A stretch of 64,000 nucleotides of DNA, taken from NCBI RefSeq assembly GCF_000428725.1, contig NZ_AUAM01000011.1, forward strand, positions 86,630-150,629. The letters are read 5' to 3'. Both the position numbers and the translations under genes were made by a program. The notes under the pieces were generated by a model that saw nothing but the letters and a program-made list of their open reading frames with translations, was not told where the DNA came from and searched no databases. The stretch is from Psychromonas aquimarina ATCC BAA-1526 (GTDB taxonomy: Bacteria > Pseudomonadota > Gammaproteobacteria > Enterobacterales > Psychromonadaceae). The stretch's first letter is position 1, and every line of letters starts with the position of its first letter. Shown piece by piece: positions 28,375 through 37,135 of this stretch.

Positions 28375-28899
28375 TCACTGCTTCTTCTTCACTGAACGTT
28401 TAACGTATGGTTTAAAGCTGATCCCGATACATTGACCATTATCATCTTTGACAACACAGTCCCAGAGACGATCATCCTGCTTTATCGTGCCCTTTTTGCG
28501 CGGATTATTCCAGATACACGGGCAGGGAATTATCTCTTCTGATTTGATTTTTCGTAATGCCAGCGACTGCTCCCAAGTATAGATTTCACCGGCGATCAGC
28601 TCCGTTGGTGCATCAACCTTAGCTTTAACAGTTGGAGCTAGTTTTACACTTAAACAGATGCCGTATTTATCTTTTTCAGCACACAACCAGTAACGCTGCA
28701 TATACAAATATTTAGGGTTATCGATATCTGCATCCGGCTGGTTCCAATGTGCTGTTGAAGGAATCAGAAGATAATCTTCATTACCCTGCTTTTTTAACAG
28801 CATCAGATCGTACCAGGTGTAAGACTGATCTGCATTGACAGCGGCAGACGCTAAACAAGGGGTTAGTAAAAAAAGGATCATTAACAGACAGGTTTTCAT
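28375..28899 (-). CDS. Secreted protein with two copies of a YTW...WNxP module
   Basis: 174 residues with signal peptide (ends LASA, about 20). Two similar modules of about 65 residues follow. The first has QSYTWYDLMLLKKQGNEDYLL then WNQPD and YWLCAEKDKYGICLSV. The second has EIYTWEQSLALRKIKSEE then WNNPR and LWDCVVKDDNGQCIGI. Each carries a Cys pair in the last part. The duplication suggests an all-beta or disulfide-stabilised repeat. No family recognised. The ATG at 28899 has GGAG upstream and fits the signal peptide better than the earlier in-frame start. Confidence 0.65.
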   Translation of the reverse strand: MKTCLLMILFLLTPCLASAAVNADQSYTWYDLMLLKKQGNEDYLLIPSTAHWNQPDADIDNPKYLYMQRYWLCAEKDKYGICLSVKLAPTVKAKVDAPTELIAGEIYTWEQSLALRKIKSEEIIPCPCIWNNPRKKGTIKQDDRLWDCVVKDDNGQCIGISFKPYVKRSVKKKQ

Positions 28900-28994
28900 C
28901 GCTTGTTCTCCATTTACAAAACGAATCATTAACATACAAAAAAACAGCGGAAGTTATTGTAAGGCTGATCAATAAAACATATTTTAGCAGCAGG

Positions 28995-29759
28995 CTATTC
29001 CATCTCTATGGCCAGTCTAATTCTGTGCAGTGTTCCATCATCCGTCATTGCGCGCAGAGCCTGCTCCAGCTGTGGAATATAAGCGGCGTTTTTCTTATGC
29101 ACATAGGGAAACAGCTCAAATTCAGAGATCACTGCAGCTTCTTGTATTCCTGCATCTGCAAAAAAATTATTGAGAATAACACGATTGCTGATTGCCGGGC
29201 CGGCAAGATACACACCGACTTTTCCTAACTCCAGCAGGCGGAATATTTTCTGCGGCTGGTAAAAGTACTGCTTATTTTCAGCAGGCAGCCCTGATACCTC
29301 CTGTTCGGCTTTCTTGCTGCCGTGCAGATAAGCAACGGTATAACCCATTAACTGAGCGTGCTTTATAAGAGTGTCCAGGTCCGAGACATAACTGAGAATT
29401 TCGGGATCTTTAGCAAAAAGAGTGTGCTGCACAGTGATAACCGGTACAGCAACCATAGATAAATTAGGGAACTTTGACTGCAGACCTTTTACTCTAATGC
29501 CGACGCCGTCTAACACGCCTCGATTAGCATCATGAAGCGCCCTTTTTTTCGGCAGCACTTTTATGACACACTCTATGCCTGTTCTTTTAGTCAGTTCTGT
29601 TAAAACTTCATCCATATAAGAGATCAGAATACCATCGTTATCCGGCATGCTGAACAGCAGCTTAGCGGCAGGGCTCGACTCATCTGCTCTAGAGGAGTTA
29701 AAAGAAGCATCAGTAAGCATTAACAGGGTCACTGAGAAGAAAAGAAACAGCACTTTCAT
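28995..29759 (-). CDS. Periplasmic solute-binding-like protein
   Basis: 254 residues, signal peptide about 1-25. The fold is the amino-acid-binding type (SBP_bac_3): LLFSMPDNDGILISYMDEVLTELTKRTG (first lobe), then two-lobe features such as FPYVHKKNAAYIPQLEQALRAMTDDGTL at the end. No transporter membrane gene lies beside it, so it may be a solo sensor or binding protein. Transcribed alone. Confidence 0.65.
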   Translation of the reverse strand: MKVLFLFFSVTLLMLTDASFNSSRADESSPAAKLLFSMPDNDGILISYMDEVLTELTKRTGIECVIKVLPKKRALHDANRGVLDGVGIRVKGLQSKFPNLSMVAVPVITVQHTLFAKDPEILSYVSDLDTLIKHAQLMGYTVAYLHGSKKAEQEVSGLPAENKQYFYQPQKIFRLLELGKVGVYLAGPAISNRVILNNFFADAGIQEAAVISEFELFPYVHKKNAAYIPQLEQALRAMTDDGTLHRIRLAIEME

Positions 29760-29924
29760 GGATTTTTAATCCTTTATCCAGGCATGAGTTATGAGCGGCT
29801 AATAATGTAGACTGCCCGTTACACTGAGTCTAGCGAAAGGCGGTTAATTACTCCATTTCTTGGTTAAAGAAAAATTTTTGATATTAGAAGCGAAAAGTTT
29901 GCGGCAGCGGTAAAAAACTAAGCA

Positions 29925-29958
29925 GAGAAATAAACTGCCGGCAGATAAAACCGGCAGT
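29925..29958 (-). terminator. Terminator-like hairpin after hutZ
   Basis: ACTGCCGG and CCGGCAGT form an 8-bp stem with a 9-base loop, 22 bases past the hutZ stop. A TTTATTTC tract follows on the minus strand. Confidence 0.55.
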
Positions 29959-29980
29959 CTGAGGAGAACAATTTATCTAT

Positions 29981-30517
29981 TTACGCAGTTTTCTGCTCAA
30001 CCTTAGTATGGCCTTTATCAAGGTGTACAAAGTCCACTAAATCATTGTCGCTCACCTGGTAAGCCTTGCCGAAACCTTTAACAAATAAACCGTTCTTCGG
30101 CTGCAGCCGGATCAGTTTAAAATCTTCTAAGCCGCTTAAACTGTCAATAATCTCACCCAGAGACTCTTTCATTACAGAAATAACCTGATTCCATTTTTCT
30201 GATTCACGCTCAATCAGCTGGGCATCGGCATCAAAAGTTAAACGCATGCGCGCAAAAATAGTTTTTGCAGTCGCTTCATCTTCAATCAGCATTAATGAAG
30301 CCTGCGGGTTTTCCATCAGGTTGCGCGTATGGCGTGCAATTTCAGAAATCAGTACATAATAACCGTCTTCCAGGGAGATAAACGGAGCATAACTCACATT
30401 CGGCTTACCGTCTTTACATACCGTCGCCAGCTGCAGTGTTTTTTTACTTTCACGAAACTCTTTAATTTCAGGACCTAAACGACTCTGCAGGCGCTCTTTT
30501 TTTATTTCAGCATTCAT
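29981..30517 (-). CDS. hutZ: Heme-utilisation protein HutZ
   Basis: 178 residues of the split-barrel flavin-reductase-like family: LQLATVCKDGKPNVSYAPF near 30-48, ISEIARHTRNLMENPQASLML near 68-88. HutZ degrades or handles heme in Vibrio to release iron. Last gene of the hutW-hutX-hutZ operon, 5 bases after hutX. Expected to be iron repressed through the Fur-like site before hutW. GGAG precedes the ATG. Confidence 0.9.
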   Translation of the reverse strand: MNAEIKKERLQSRLGPEIKEFRESKKTLQLATVCKDGKPNVSYAPFISLEDGYYVLISEIARHTRNLMENPQASLMLIEDEATAKTIFARMRLTFDADAQLIERESEKWNQVISVMKESLGEIIDSLSGLEDFKLIRLQPKNGLFVKGFGKAYQVSDNDLVDFVHLDKGHTKVEQKTA

Positions 30518-30522
30518 TATTA

Positions 30523-31032
30523 TTATTCTCCGAATTGTGTTTTTAACTGTACAAATTTTTCAATCTGCTCCGGGAAAAGCTGACGTTTTTCGTCACGCCC
30601 CAGATAAATTTTAAAAATAGACTCGCCCTGCTCGGTAAAAAATCCCAGATAATGACTTTCACTGCCCATAAAGGGTTTGCTGACCAGAGCAATATCTGTG
30701 ACTAAATCAATACGTAAATGACCGTGCAGCTGCCCTTCTCTGCCCATCAGGTTGTAATAACCGCGGGCGTTTTTCCCCTTTGGAAAAGGCGCTTTCACCT
30801 CAAAGATTGAAGAGCATGAATGTACAATCGTAGTCACAGGTCCCCAGCCGGCAAGCTCAGTTAATACTTTTTCACAAAAAGAACCGTCAATTCGAGTTGT
30901 CATTGCTTTTGGAAAAGCAAAAACCACCTGTGCTTCACTTACCTGCAGTTCTGCTGCAATGGCACTAGGCAGTAAAGCCGGCTCACGTTCCAGTACTGCC
31001 AATACCTGTTCTTTTAACATTGCTGTAGACAT
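30523..31032 (-). CDS. hutX: Heme-utilisation protein HutX
   Basis: 169 residues matching the HutX/HugX family: KGKNARGYYNLMGREGQLHGHLR near 88-110 and FTEQGESIFKIYLGRDEKRQL toward the end. HutX binds heme and hands it to HutZ in Vibrio. The ATG at 31032 is preceded by GGAGAATATA and fits family length; the frame extends further upstream into hutW. Middle gene of the hutWXZ operon. Confidence 0.88.
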   Translation of the reverse strand: MSTAMLKEQVLAVLEREPALLPSAIAAELQVSEAQVVFAFPKAMTTRIDGSFCEKVLTELAGWGPVTTIVHSCSSIFEVKAPFPKGKNARGYYNLMGREGQLHGHLRIDLVTDIALVSKPFMGSESHYLGFFTEQGESIFKIYLGRDEKRQLFPEQIEKFVQLKTQFGE

Positions 31033-31045
31033 TATATTCTCCGCT

Positions 31046-32428
31046 TTAAGCAGCCGCATGCTGCTGTTTATTATTAGTATTATTGGCATCCTGCTGTAAT
31101 ACAGTGATTAAATTCTGCGCCAGTGTCACCGCCCAGAACTGTCCCGCTAACGTCAGGCTTAAATAGTCCTGCTCAACCTCCACTAAACCTTTTTTCTGCC
31201 ATTCATCAAACAGCGGCAGGCAGTATTCAAAGAGATCCGAACCGCTCACCTGCCTCAGTGCAGAGCGTGATACAACCCCCCGGTCAAAGGCTGCGGTGAT
31301 CTCTTTATGCACTGCGGCATCGGACGACTGCAGACTCAGCATGGCGACTGAATGCTGCTGCGTCTCAATTGATTTAAGGTAGTTTTCCAGGGTGCGGTCC
31401 TGCATTACAGAAAGGCCGTTGACATTGCCGCCGGCACCGCAGCCGAGCGGCAGTACAGCAGCTGTAGTTTTAGCCAGACTGTTATAAATACTGCGTTCGC
31501 GGTTACTGGTCGCCCAGTGACCGACACTTAGACGTTTGATATGGTGTTTACGCATAAAGTGCACACCATACTCAAACATTTTCGCTTTAGCCGCCGTATC
31601 AGCAGGGGCAGGCAGGCTGCCTTTTTCAACCATAGCCTGCATCGGCATACCGCCTAACTCCACCAGCTGATAAAGATCCACGCCATGCACGCCGGATTCT
31701 AAAAAGTCCTGCAGATCCTGTTTCCAGATATCCATGGTCTGATAGGGTAAACCGTACAGCAGATCAATGACGATCGGCGCGGCATTCACTGCACTTAATT
31801 CCTGTAGACGGCGCATCAGAGGTTCACGGTCATCCAGGCGTTTTGCGGAACGGCGCACCTTAGTATTAAAGCTCTGCACACCAAATGAAAAGCGGTTAAA
31901 TCCGCCTTCCAGTGCATTCTCAAAAAGAGAGTCGTCAAAACGGTTAATGCGTCCCTCTAAGGTGATTTCACAATCCGGGGTTAAAGGAAAATAACTGCGG
32001 ATAGTTTTACCTAAAATAAGCAGCTGCTCGGCAGACAAATCGGTAGGTGTGCCGCCGCCGACATACACAGCTTGAAAAGGTGCTGACTGTGTCCAGGGCT
32101 GCTGTGCCTTCCAGCGGATTTCCTTAAGCAGAGCGGCAAAATAATCGGCAATCATGGTTTTACTGGCGGCATGCTGGAAAAAATTACAATAGGTACAGCG
32201 CACCCGGCAGAACGGAATATGAATGTATAAACATCTCTGCTGCGCTGTATCGCCAGGCTGCTTTAGCGCTTGTTCAAAGCGGCTGACTTGCTCTTCCCTG
32301 GGAATTACTGCAGCACGGCCTCCTGCATGTGCTGATTTTTTTCTGCAGAAAGCAAACTGTAATGGAGACGGTGTACTGATACCCGTTATCTCTTCATTTA
32401 AGTGCTTAATGTTGAGTCTATTTTTCAT
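31046..32428 (-). CDS. hutW: Radical SAM heme-utilisation protein HutW
   Basis: 460 residues of the HemN-like radical SAM family: the iron-sulfur motif CRVRCTYC (Cys74, 78, 81) in YIHIPFCRVRCTYCNFF, then YVGGGTPTDL and VQSFNTKVRRSAKR. HutW/ChuW-type enzymes open the heme ring without oxygen. First gene of the operon, read from the Fur-controlled divergent region. The ATG at 32428 fits family start and has AAGTGA before it; an upstream in-frame start lacks support. Confidence 0.88.
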   Translation of the reverse strand: MKNRLNIKHLNEEITGISTPSPLQFAFCRKKSAHAGGRAAVIPREEQVSRFEQALKQPGDTAQQRCLYIHIPFCRVRCTYCNFFQHAASKTMIADYFAALLKEIRWKAQQPWTQSAPFQAVYVGGGTPTDLSAEQLLILGKTIRSYFPLTPDCEITLEGRINRFDDSLFENALEGGFNRFSFGVQSFNTKVRRSAKRLDDREPLMRRLQELSAVNAAPIVIDLLYGLPYQTMDIWKQDLQDFLESGVHGVDLYQLVELGGMPMQAMVEKGSLPAPADTAAKAKMFEYGVHFMRKHHIKRLSVGHWATSNRERSIYNSLAKTTAAVLPLGCGAGGNVNGLSVMQDRTLENYLKSIETQQHSVAMLSLQSSDAAVHKEITAAFDRGVVSRSALRQVSGSDLFEYCLPLFDEWQKKGLVEVEQDYLSLTLAGQFWAVTLAQNLITVLQQDANNTNNKQQHAAA

Positions 32429-32489
32429 ATTGTCACTTCTTTTGATGTGATTTTCGAGGCAAATCATAGCTGCAGGAAAAAGAGAATGC

Positions 32490-32511
32490 AAATGATAATT
32501 GATATCATTGC
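32490..32511. promoter_or_regulatory. Fur box between hutW and tonB
   Basis: AAATGATAATTGATATCATTG is a near-palindromic Fur-type sequence. It lies 62 bases from hutW and 55 from tonB, so one bound repressor could serve both operons. A smaller AGTGATAATCACT dyad follows at 32519-32531. Confidence 0.8.
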
Positions 32512-32565
32512 AAAACTAAGTGATAATCACTGCGATTTGAAAACAACAGCCATAAGGAGTCGATT

Positions 32566-33282
32566 ATGAATCTGCAGCGATATTTTATTGCCGGAAGTTT
32601 ATCTCTGGTTCTACACACAGCAATGTTCTGGTCGGCGGCTGAAAACAAAGCTTATGCGGTCCCTCTTGGTACAACCTCAACGGCCGTGTCGCTGAATTTT
32701 ACGTCAGTGAAACCACCAGGCAGCGAAACTAAAACAGCACAGGCAGCACCAGAGAAAAAGGCGCCTATAGAAAAGCCGCAGAAGAAAGCGCTGGAAAAAA
32801 AAGTGACCAAGAAGAAAACAGCTGAAAAGAAAATAACAAAACCAAAAGCAGCTGAGCAGAAAACAGCCAAACCAGCCGCGCCCCCCGTTAAAAGCAAAGA
32901 AAAAACAGAGCCAGTCGAAACAGTCAAAGCTGAGCCTAAAGAAAAAACTCAAGAGACTAAGCAGGAAAGTGCGCCGGCACCTTCCGGCGCCACGGAGAAA
33001 CCGCAGCTGGTAGAAAAACCGCGTTTTCAGTCTCCTCCCTCTCCGCCTCGTTATCCGCGTCTGGCTAAACGTAAAGGCATTGAAGGCACAGTCACCTATG
33101 AGGTGTGGTTAGATGAAAAAGGCAGACAGATTAAATTAACTCTAAAGGATTCATCGGGCACGCAAATGCTTGATGCAGCGGCTTTACAAGCCATTGAAAA
33201 ATGGAAATTTTCTCCACATAAGGTCAACGGCCAAGCCATTGCCCAGCGCGTTTTTGTTCCTATTAGATTTAAACTGGATTAA
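32566..33282 (+). CDS. tonB: TonB energy-transducing protein
   Basis: 238 residues. N-terminal membrane anchor (about 8-25), a Lys/Pro/Glu-rich periplasmic spacer (about 50-150), and the TonB C-terminal domain: SPPSPPRYPRLAKRKGIEG, then VTYEVWLDEKGR, DAAALQAIEKWKFSPH. It links proton-motive force to outer-membrane receptors. First gene of tonB-exbB-exbD-hutBCD. The AAGGAG site precedes the ATG. A single TonB system co-transcribed with a heme importer is typical of Vibrio TonB1. Confidence 0.9.
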   Translation: MNLQRYFIAGSLSLVLHTAMFWSAAENKAYAVPLGTTSTAVSLNFTSVKPPGSETKTAQAAPEKKAPIEKPQKKALEKKVTKKKTAEKKITKPKAAEQKTAKPAAPPVKSKEKTEPVETVKAEPKEKTQETKQESAPAPSGATEKPQLVEKPRFQSPPSPPRYPRLAKRKGIEGTVTYEVWLDEKGRQIKLTLKDSSGTQMLDAAALQAIEKWKFSPHKVNGQAIAQRVFVPIRFKLD

Positions 33283-33284
33283 CC

Positions 33285-33986
33285 ATGGAAACTATCAGTA
33301 ATCTCCAGCAGCAGCTCGGCTTAATGAGCTGGCCGCTGTTAATATGCTCCGCCATTACCCTTACCCTGCTGCTGGAGCGCTTCGTGCAGCTGCTGCTCTT
33401 TACCCGCCTCGGGCCGCAGAATATCCAGCAGCTGCTGGGCGAAACTAATGCGGCTGATCAGCAGCAGTTAAATAAACTGGCGGCAGACTTAAGCGGGCAC
33501 CGTGCATTGATGAGCCGCGGCATAGCAATGCTGATCAGGCATCGACATTTCCAGAAACCGCTGCGCGAAGACGCCGCCGGCATGTGGCTGCAGCAGAAAC
33601 GTCAGCAGCTGCGCACCGGTTTGAAACTGTTAGCCTTAATCGGTGTTCTCAGTCCGTTAATTGGTTTGCTGGGTACGGTAATTGGTTTAATCGAGATGTT
33701 TAAAGCGGTTGCCCAGAGCAGCGGCTCAATTACGCCTAATGATCTTGCCGACGGCCTGGGTATTGCTATGCGTACCACGGCAGCCGGATTAATTGTTGCC
33801 TTACCGGCGATCTCCGGCGCGCAGCTTCTGGGGTTATGGGCAGATAAAATTATCAGCAAATTAGAGCATTCGCTTAATTACTGCAATTTATGGATGGAAG
33901 GCATCACTCTTACAGAAGCAGCTGCTGATAAGAAAACCGTGCAGCAGCCGTCCGTCTGTACAGAACAGCCGGAGGCACAGATATGA
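33285..33986 (+). CDS. exbB: Biopolymer transport protein ExbB
   Basis: 233 residues of the MotA/TolQ/ExbB family. Three membrane helices; conserved segment LKLLALIGVLSPLIGLLGTVIGLIEMFKAV near 113-142, then GLGIAMRTTAAGLIVALPAI. With ExbD and TonB it forms the inner-membrane proton channel motor. Starts 2 bases after tonB; 3' end overlaps exbD. Confidence 0.9.
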   Translation: METISNLQQQLGLMSWPLLICSAITLTLLLERFVQLLLFTRLGPQNIQQLLGETNAADQQQLNKLAADLSGHRALMSRGIAMLIRHRHFQKPLREDAAGMWLQQKRQQLRTGLKLLALIGVLSPLIGLLGTVIGLIEMFKAVAQSSGSITPNDLADGLGIAMRTTAAGLIVALPAISGAQLLGLWADKIISKLEHSLNYCNLWMEGITLTEAAADKKTVQQPSVCTEQPEAQI

Positions 33987-34402
33987 TCCGCATTACTTCT
34001 TCTCTCACAGAAGATGAAATCAAGCCGGATCTTACCCCGCTGCTGGACATTATCTTTATTGTGATGGTTTTTCTGCTGCTGACCGCCAGTATTAAACTGC
34101 AGTCATTAGAGGTGCAGCTGCCGACTTCTGATGTGCAGGCCGATACGGCGCTCAGTGATAACTCGGTAAGTATTAATATTCTCTCGCAGCAGCCCTACTG
34201 GGCCGTACAGGGAAAGTCATTTGCAGACTGGCCGGATTTCACCAGTGCTTTATTAAAAGCGGTTAAAGACAAAAAGCAGCCGGATATTGTCATTGCCTCC
34301 GACAAAACTGCACACATCCAGCATATGGTGAAATTATTCGCTTTTCTGCAGGAAAACAACATCCAAGCAACACAAATATTAATTGAAGAGGAAAACAGAT
34401 AA
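33983..34402 (+). CDS. exbD: Biopolymer transport protein ExbD
   Basis: 139 residues with a single N-terminal helix carrying the conserved Asp in LTPLLDIIFIVMVFLLL (proton path) and a periplasmic domain after it. The ATG overlaps the end of exbB by four bases, typical of coupled translation. Partner of ExbB and TonB. Confidence 0.9.
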   Translation: MIRITSSLTEDEIKPDLTPLLDIIFIVMVFLLLTASIKLQSLEVQLPTSDVQADTALSDNSVSINILSQQPYWAVQGKSFADWPDFTSALLKAVKDKKQPDIVIASDKTAHIQHMVKLFAFLQENNIQATQILIEEENR

Positions 34403-35247
34403 TGACGACGATTAAAGCATTTACGCTGCTGGGCACGATACTGGCTTTCAGCAGCCCTTTTTCCTACGCACAGGAACGTATTATCAGCGCAGGAGGTTCG
34501 GTCACTGAACTGATTTATGCACTGGATGCACAGAAAAGTTTAGTTGCCGTTGATGTCACCAGTCATCTTCCCCAGGGGCAGGTTTTACCGAAGGTCGGTT
34601 ATCACCGCCAGCTTTCCGCCGAAGGGTTAATCAGCCTGAAACCAACACGTTTAATCGGCTCCGATGAGATGGGCCCGGAATCAACGCTGCGCCTGCTGAA
34701 ACAGTCCGGTGTCAGCGTGGATATTATTAATACTGAAGCCACAGTTGCCGGATTATTAAAACGCGTAGATCAGCTTGCCGAAGTTACGCATAGCGAAGAC
34801 CGCAGCGCACAGCTTAAAGAGGAAATAAATCAAACGGTTGCATCACTGCAGGCTAACCAGCCGCAGACACAGGATAAAAAGAAGGTACTGTTTCTGCTGA
34901 TTCATGAAGGCAGACCTGCCAATGTCGCCGGCAGTGAAACAACTCCCGATGAAATTATCACTCTGGCCGGCGCTGTTAACCCGGCTGCTGAGCAGCTTAA
35001 TGCCTATAAACCCTTAGCCATGGAATCCCTGGTTAAGATGCAGCCCGATGCTGTTATTGTCAGTCAGCGCAGTGCAGATAAGTTTGGTGATATTGATGCC
35101 GTTATTGCTGCAGTGCCTATGCTGGCGGCCACTCCGGCGGGTAAAAACAGAGCGGTAATGACCATTAACGGCAGCGCGCTGATCGGCGGTTTAGGTTTAT
35201 TAAGCCTGGATGAAGCAAAACGTTTAAATAAGTTTTTATACCAGTAG
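34402..35247 (+). CDS. hutB: Heme ABC transporter periplasmic binding protein
   Basis: 281 residues, signal peptide about 1-23 (ends SYA). It is of the BtuF/ShuT family for heme or cobalamin: ERIISAGGSVTELIYALDAQKSLVAVD at the N-terminus, LKPTRLIGSDEMGP, then SLVKMQPDAVIVSQRS. It would carry heme from the outer-membrane receptor to HutCD. The ATG overlaps the exbD stop by one base. Confidence 0.88.
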   Translation: MTTIKAFTLLGTILAFSSPFSYAQERIISAGGSVTELIYALDAQKSLVAVDVTSHLPQGQVLPKVGYHRQLSAEGLISLKPTRLIGSDEMGPESTLRLLKQSGVSVDIINTEATVAGLLKRVDQLAEVTHSEDRSAQLKEEINQTVASLQANQPQTQDKKKVLFLLIHEGRPANVAGSETTPDEIITLAGAVNPAAEQLNAYKPLAMESLVKMQPDAVIVSQRSADKFGDIDAVIAAVPMLAATPAGKNRAVMTINGSALIGGLGLLSLDEAKRLNKFLYQ

Positions 35248-35280
35248 TTTTTACATTCACTTTCTTTAACTGAGTTTTTT

Positions 35281-36315
35281 ATGCTGTTACGTCGTTTACC
35301 TTTATCTTTATTAATCATACTGGGCCTGGTTATTTTAACCCTTACGGCAGCTTCCTCAATTGTGATCGGTCCGATGTCGATTTCAATGCGTGACAGCTTT
35401 ACCGGTTTATCTCCCTGGGCATCTGATCTGCCGGAGCATATTCAGATGGTTATCCATCAGATACGTCTGCCGCGCACCTTACTGTGCATGATAATCGGGG
35501 CTATTCTCGCTCTAAGCGGCGCAGTAATGCAGGGCTTATTTCGTAATCCCCTTGCTGAACCGGGCATTATCGGTGTTTCTGCAGGTGCGGCATTAGGGGC
35601 AGCCCTGGCCATTGTTATTTTTGCGGATATCGGCACAGCTTATCCGTTATTAATGAATATTGCCGCAGTGCCTTTCTTTGCTTTTCTCGGCGGTGCATTA
35701 ACCACTATTCTGGTTTATTCACTGGGCACCAGTAAATTCGGTACTTCTGTTTCAGTTATGCTGCTTGCCGGTGTCGCAGTCAGCGCGCTTTCCGGAGCGG
35801 CTATCGGTTATTTAAACTTTATTGCCGATGATCAGATGCTCCGTGATTTATCCCTGTGGTCCATGGGCTCTCTGGCAGGTGCTACCTGGTCAAGCATACT
35901 GCTGGCCGCAGTCACTCTGCTCCTGCTGTTTACTGTTTTTATGTATCACGCCAAAGGTTTAAACGCCCTGCTGTTAGGGGAAGCAGAGGCAGGACATTTA
36001 GGCATTGATACGCAGAAATTAAAAAGAAGAATGATCATACTGGCTGCCGCCGGTGTCGGCATTACCGTCAGTATCTCCGGGGTGATCGGTTTTATCGGTT
36101 TAATTATTCCGCACCTCGGCAGAATGTTATGCGGGCCGGATCATAACCGTCTGCTGCCGCTGGCCGCTCTGCTCGGTGCACTGCTGTTAACCGCGGCCGA
36201 CATGGTAGCCCGGGTCGCCGTTACACCTGCCGAACTGCCTGTGGGTATTGTTACCGCTATGATCGGCGCACCTTTTTTCATCTATTTGCTGTTTACTCAA
36301 CGCGGAAGAATCTGA
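35281..36315 (+). CDS. hutC: Heme ABC transporter permease
   Basis: 344 residues of the FecCD/BtuC permease family with about ten helices. Family motifs: IRLPRTLLCMIIGAILALSGAVMQGLFRNPLAEPGIIGVSAGAALGA (about 59-105) and GFIGLIIPHLGRMLCGPDHNRLLP near 270. Functions as a dimer with HutB and HutD in heme import. It lies 33 bases after hutB. Confidence 0.9.
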   Translation: MLLRRLPLSLLIILGLVILTLTAASSIVIGPMSISMRDSFTGLSPWASDLPEHIQMVIHQIRLPRTLLCMIIGAILALSGAVMQGLFRNPLAEPGIIGVSAGAALGAALAIVIFADIGTAYPLLMNIAAVPFFAFLGGALTTILVYSLGTSKFGTSVSVMLLAGVAVSALSGAAIGYLNFIADDQMLRDLSLWSMGSLAGATWSSILLAAVTLLLLFTVFMYHAKGLNALLLGEAEAGHLGIDTQKLKRRMIILAAAGVGITVSISGVIGFIGLIIPHLGRMLCGPDHNRLLPLAALLGALLLTAADMVARVAVTPAELPVGIVTAMIGAPFFIYLLFTQRGRI

Positions 36316-36317
36316 TT

Positions 36318-37121
36318 ATGACAACAATTAATAACAACTCGCCCGCAATTTCCTGTGAACACCTTTTTTTAAACCTTGGTGGTAAACAATTATTAGACGA
36401 TCTGTCCTTAACCATACACACAAGCCAGGTAACCACTTTATTAGGCCCGAACGGTGCCGGAAAAAGCAGCCTGTTAAAAATATTATGCGGTGAAACAGCC
36501 TATGATAAGCGGGCGCAGAGCAGTATCCGTTATTTCGGCACAGCACAGTGTGAATGGCCGAAACAAAAGCTGGCGGCACATTTAGGGGTGCTGCCGCAGC
36601 AGAGCAGTTTAAATTTTGCCTTTACCGTTAAAGAAGTGGCCGCATTAGGTTTACTGCCTCTGGGTCTGGCTCCGCAGCAGGCGCAGTCGGTTCTGTCGGA
36701 GAAAATGGATAAAACCGGGATCAGCCACCTTAGTGACCGTTTATACCCTTCGCTTTCCGGCGGAGAAAAACAGCGCGTGCATCTGGCACGGGTATTAACC
36801 CAGATCAGTCAGTCGCGGCATCAGACTATTTTAATGCTCGATGAACCCACTTCAGCGCTGGATCTGTGCCACCAGCATAATACCCTGAATATTGCCCGGC
36901 AGATGGCCGATGCCGGAGCAGCTGTGATCGTGGTACTGCACGATTTAAATCTGGCGGCCCAGTATTCGGACCGCATCATTGTACTTAATGAAGGAAAAAT
37001 TCAGGCAGACGGCACTCCCTGGCAGGCGCTTAATGAAACTATGATTAAAGCCGTATACGGCCAGAAGACCTTAGTATCTAAACATCCGCAGGCCGATTAC
37101 CCGGTGGTTTATGCGGCTTGA
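36318..37121 (+). CDS. hutD: Heme ABC transporter ATPase
   Basis: 267 residues. Walker A GPNGAGKSS near 47-55, signature LSGGEKQRV near 145, Walker B ILMLDEPTSALDL near 175, and switch His in VLHDLNLAA. Closest to HmuV/HutD heme ATPases, which often carry the LSGGEKQRVHLARVL stretch seen here. It is the last gene of the operon and ends 14 bases before the convergent LacI gene. Confidence 0.9.
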   Translation: MTTINNNSPAISCEHLFLNLGGKQLLDDLSLTIHTSQVTTLLGPNGAGKSSLLKILCGETAYDKRAQSSIRYFGTAQCEWPKQKLAAHLGVLPQQSSLNFAFTVKEVAALGLLPLGLAPQQAQSVLSEKMDKTGISHLSDRLYPSLSGGEKQRVHLARVLTQISQSRHQTILMLDEPTSALDLCHQHNTLNIARQMADAGAAVIVVLHDLNLAAQYSDRIIVLNEGKIQADGTPWQALNETMIKAVYGQKTLVSKHPQADYPVVYAA

Positions 37122-37135
37122 AACTTCGGCTGCAT

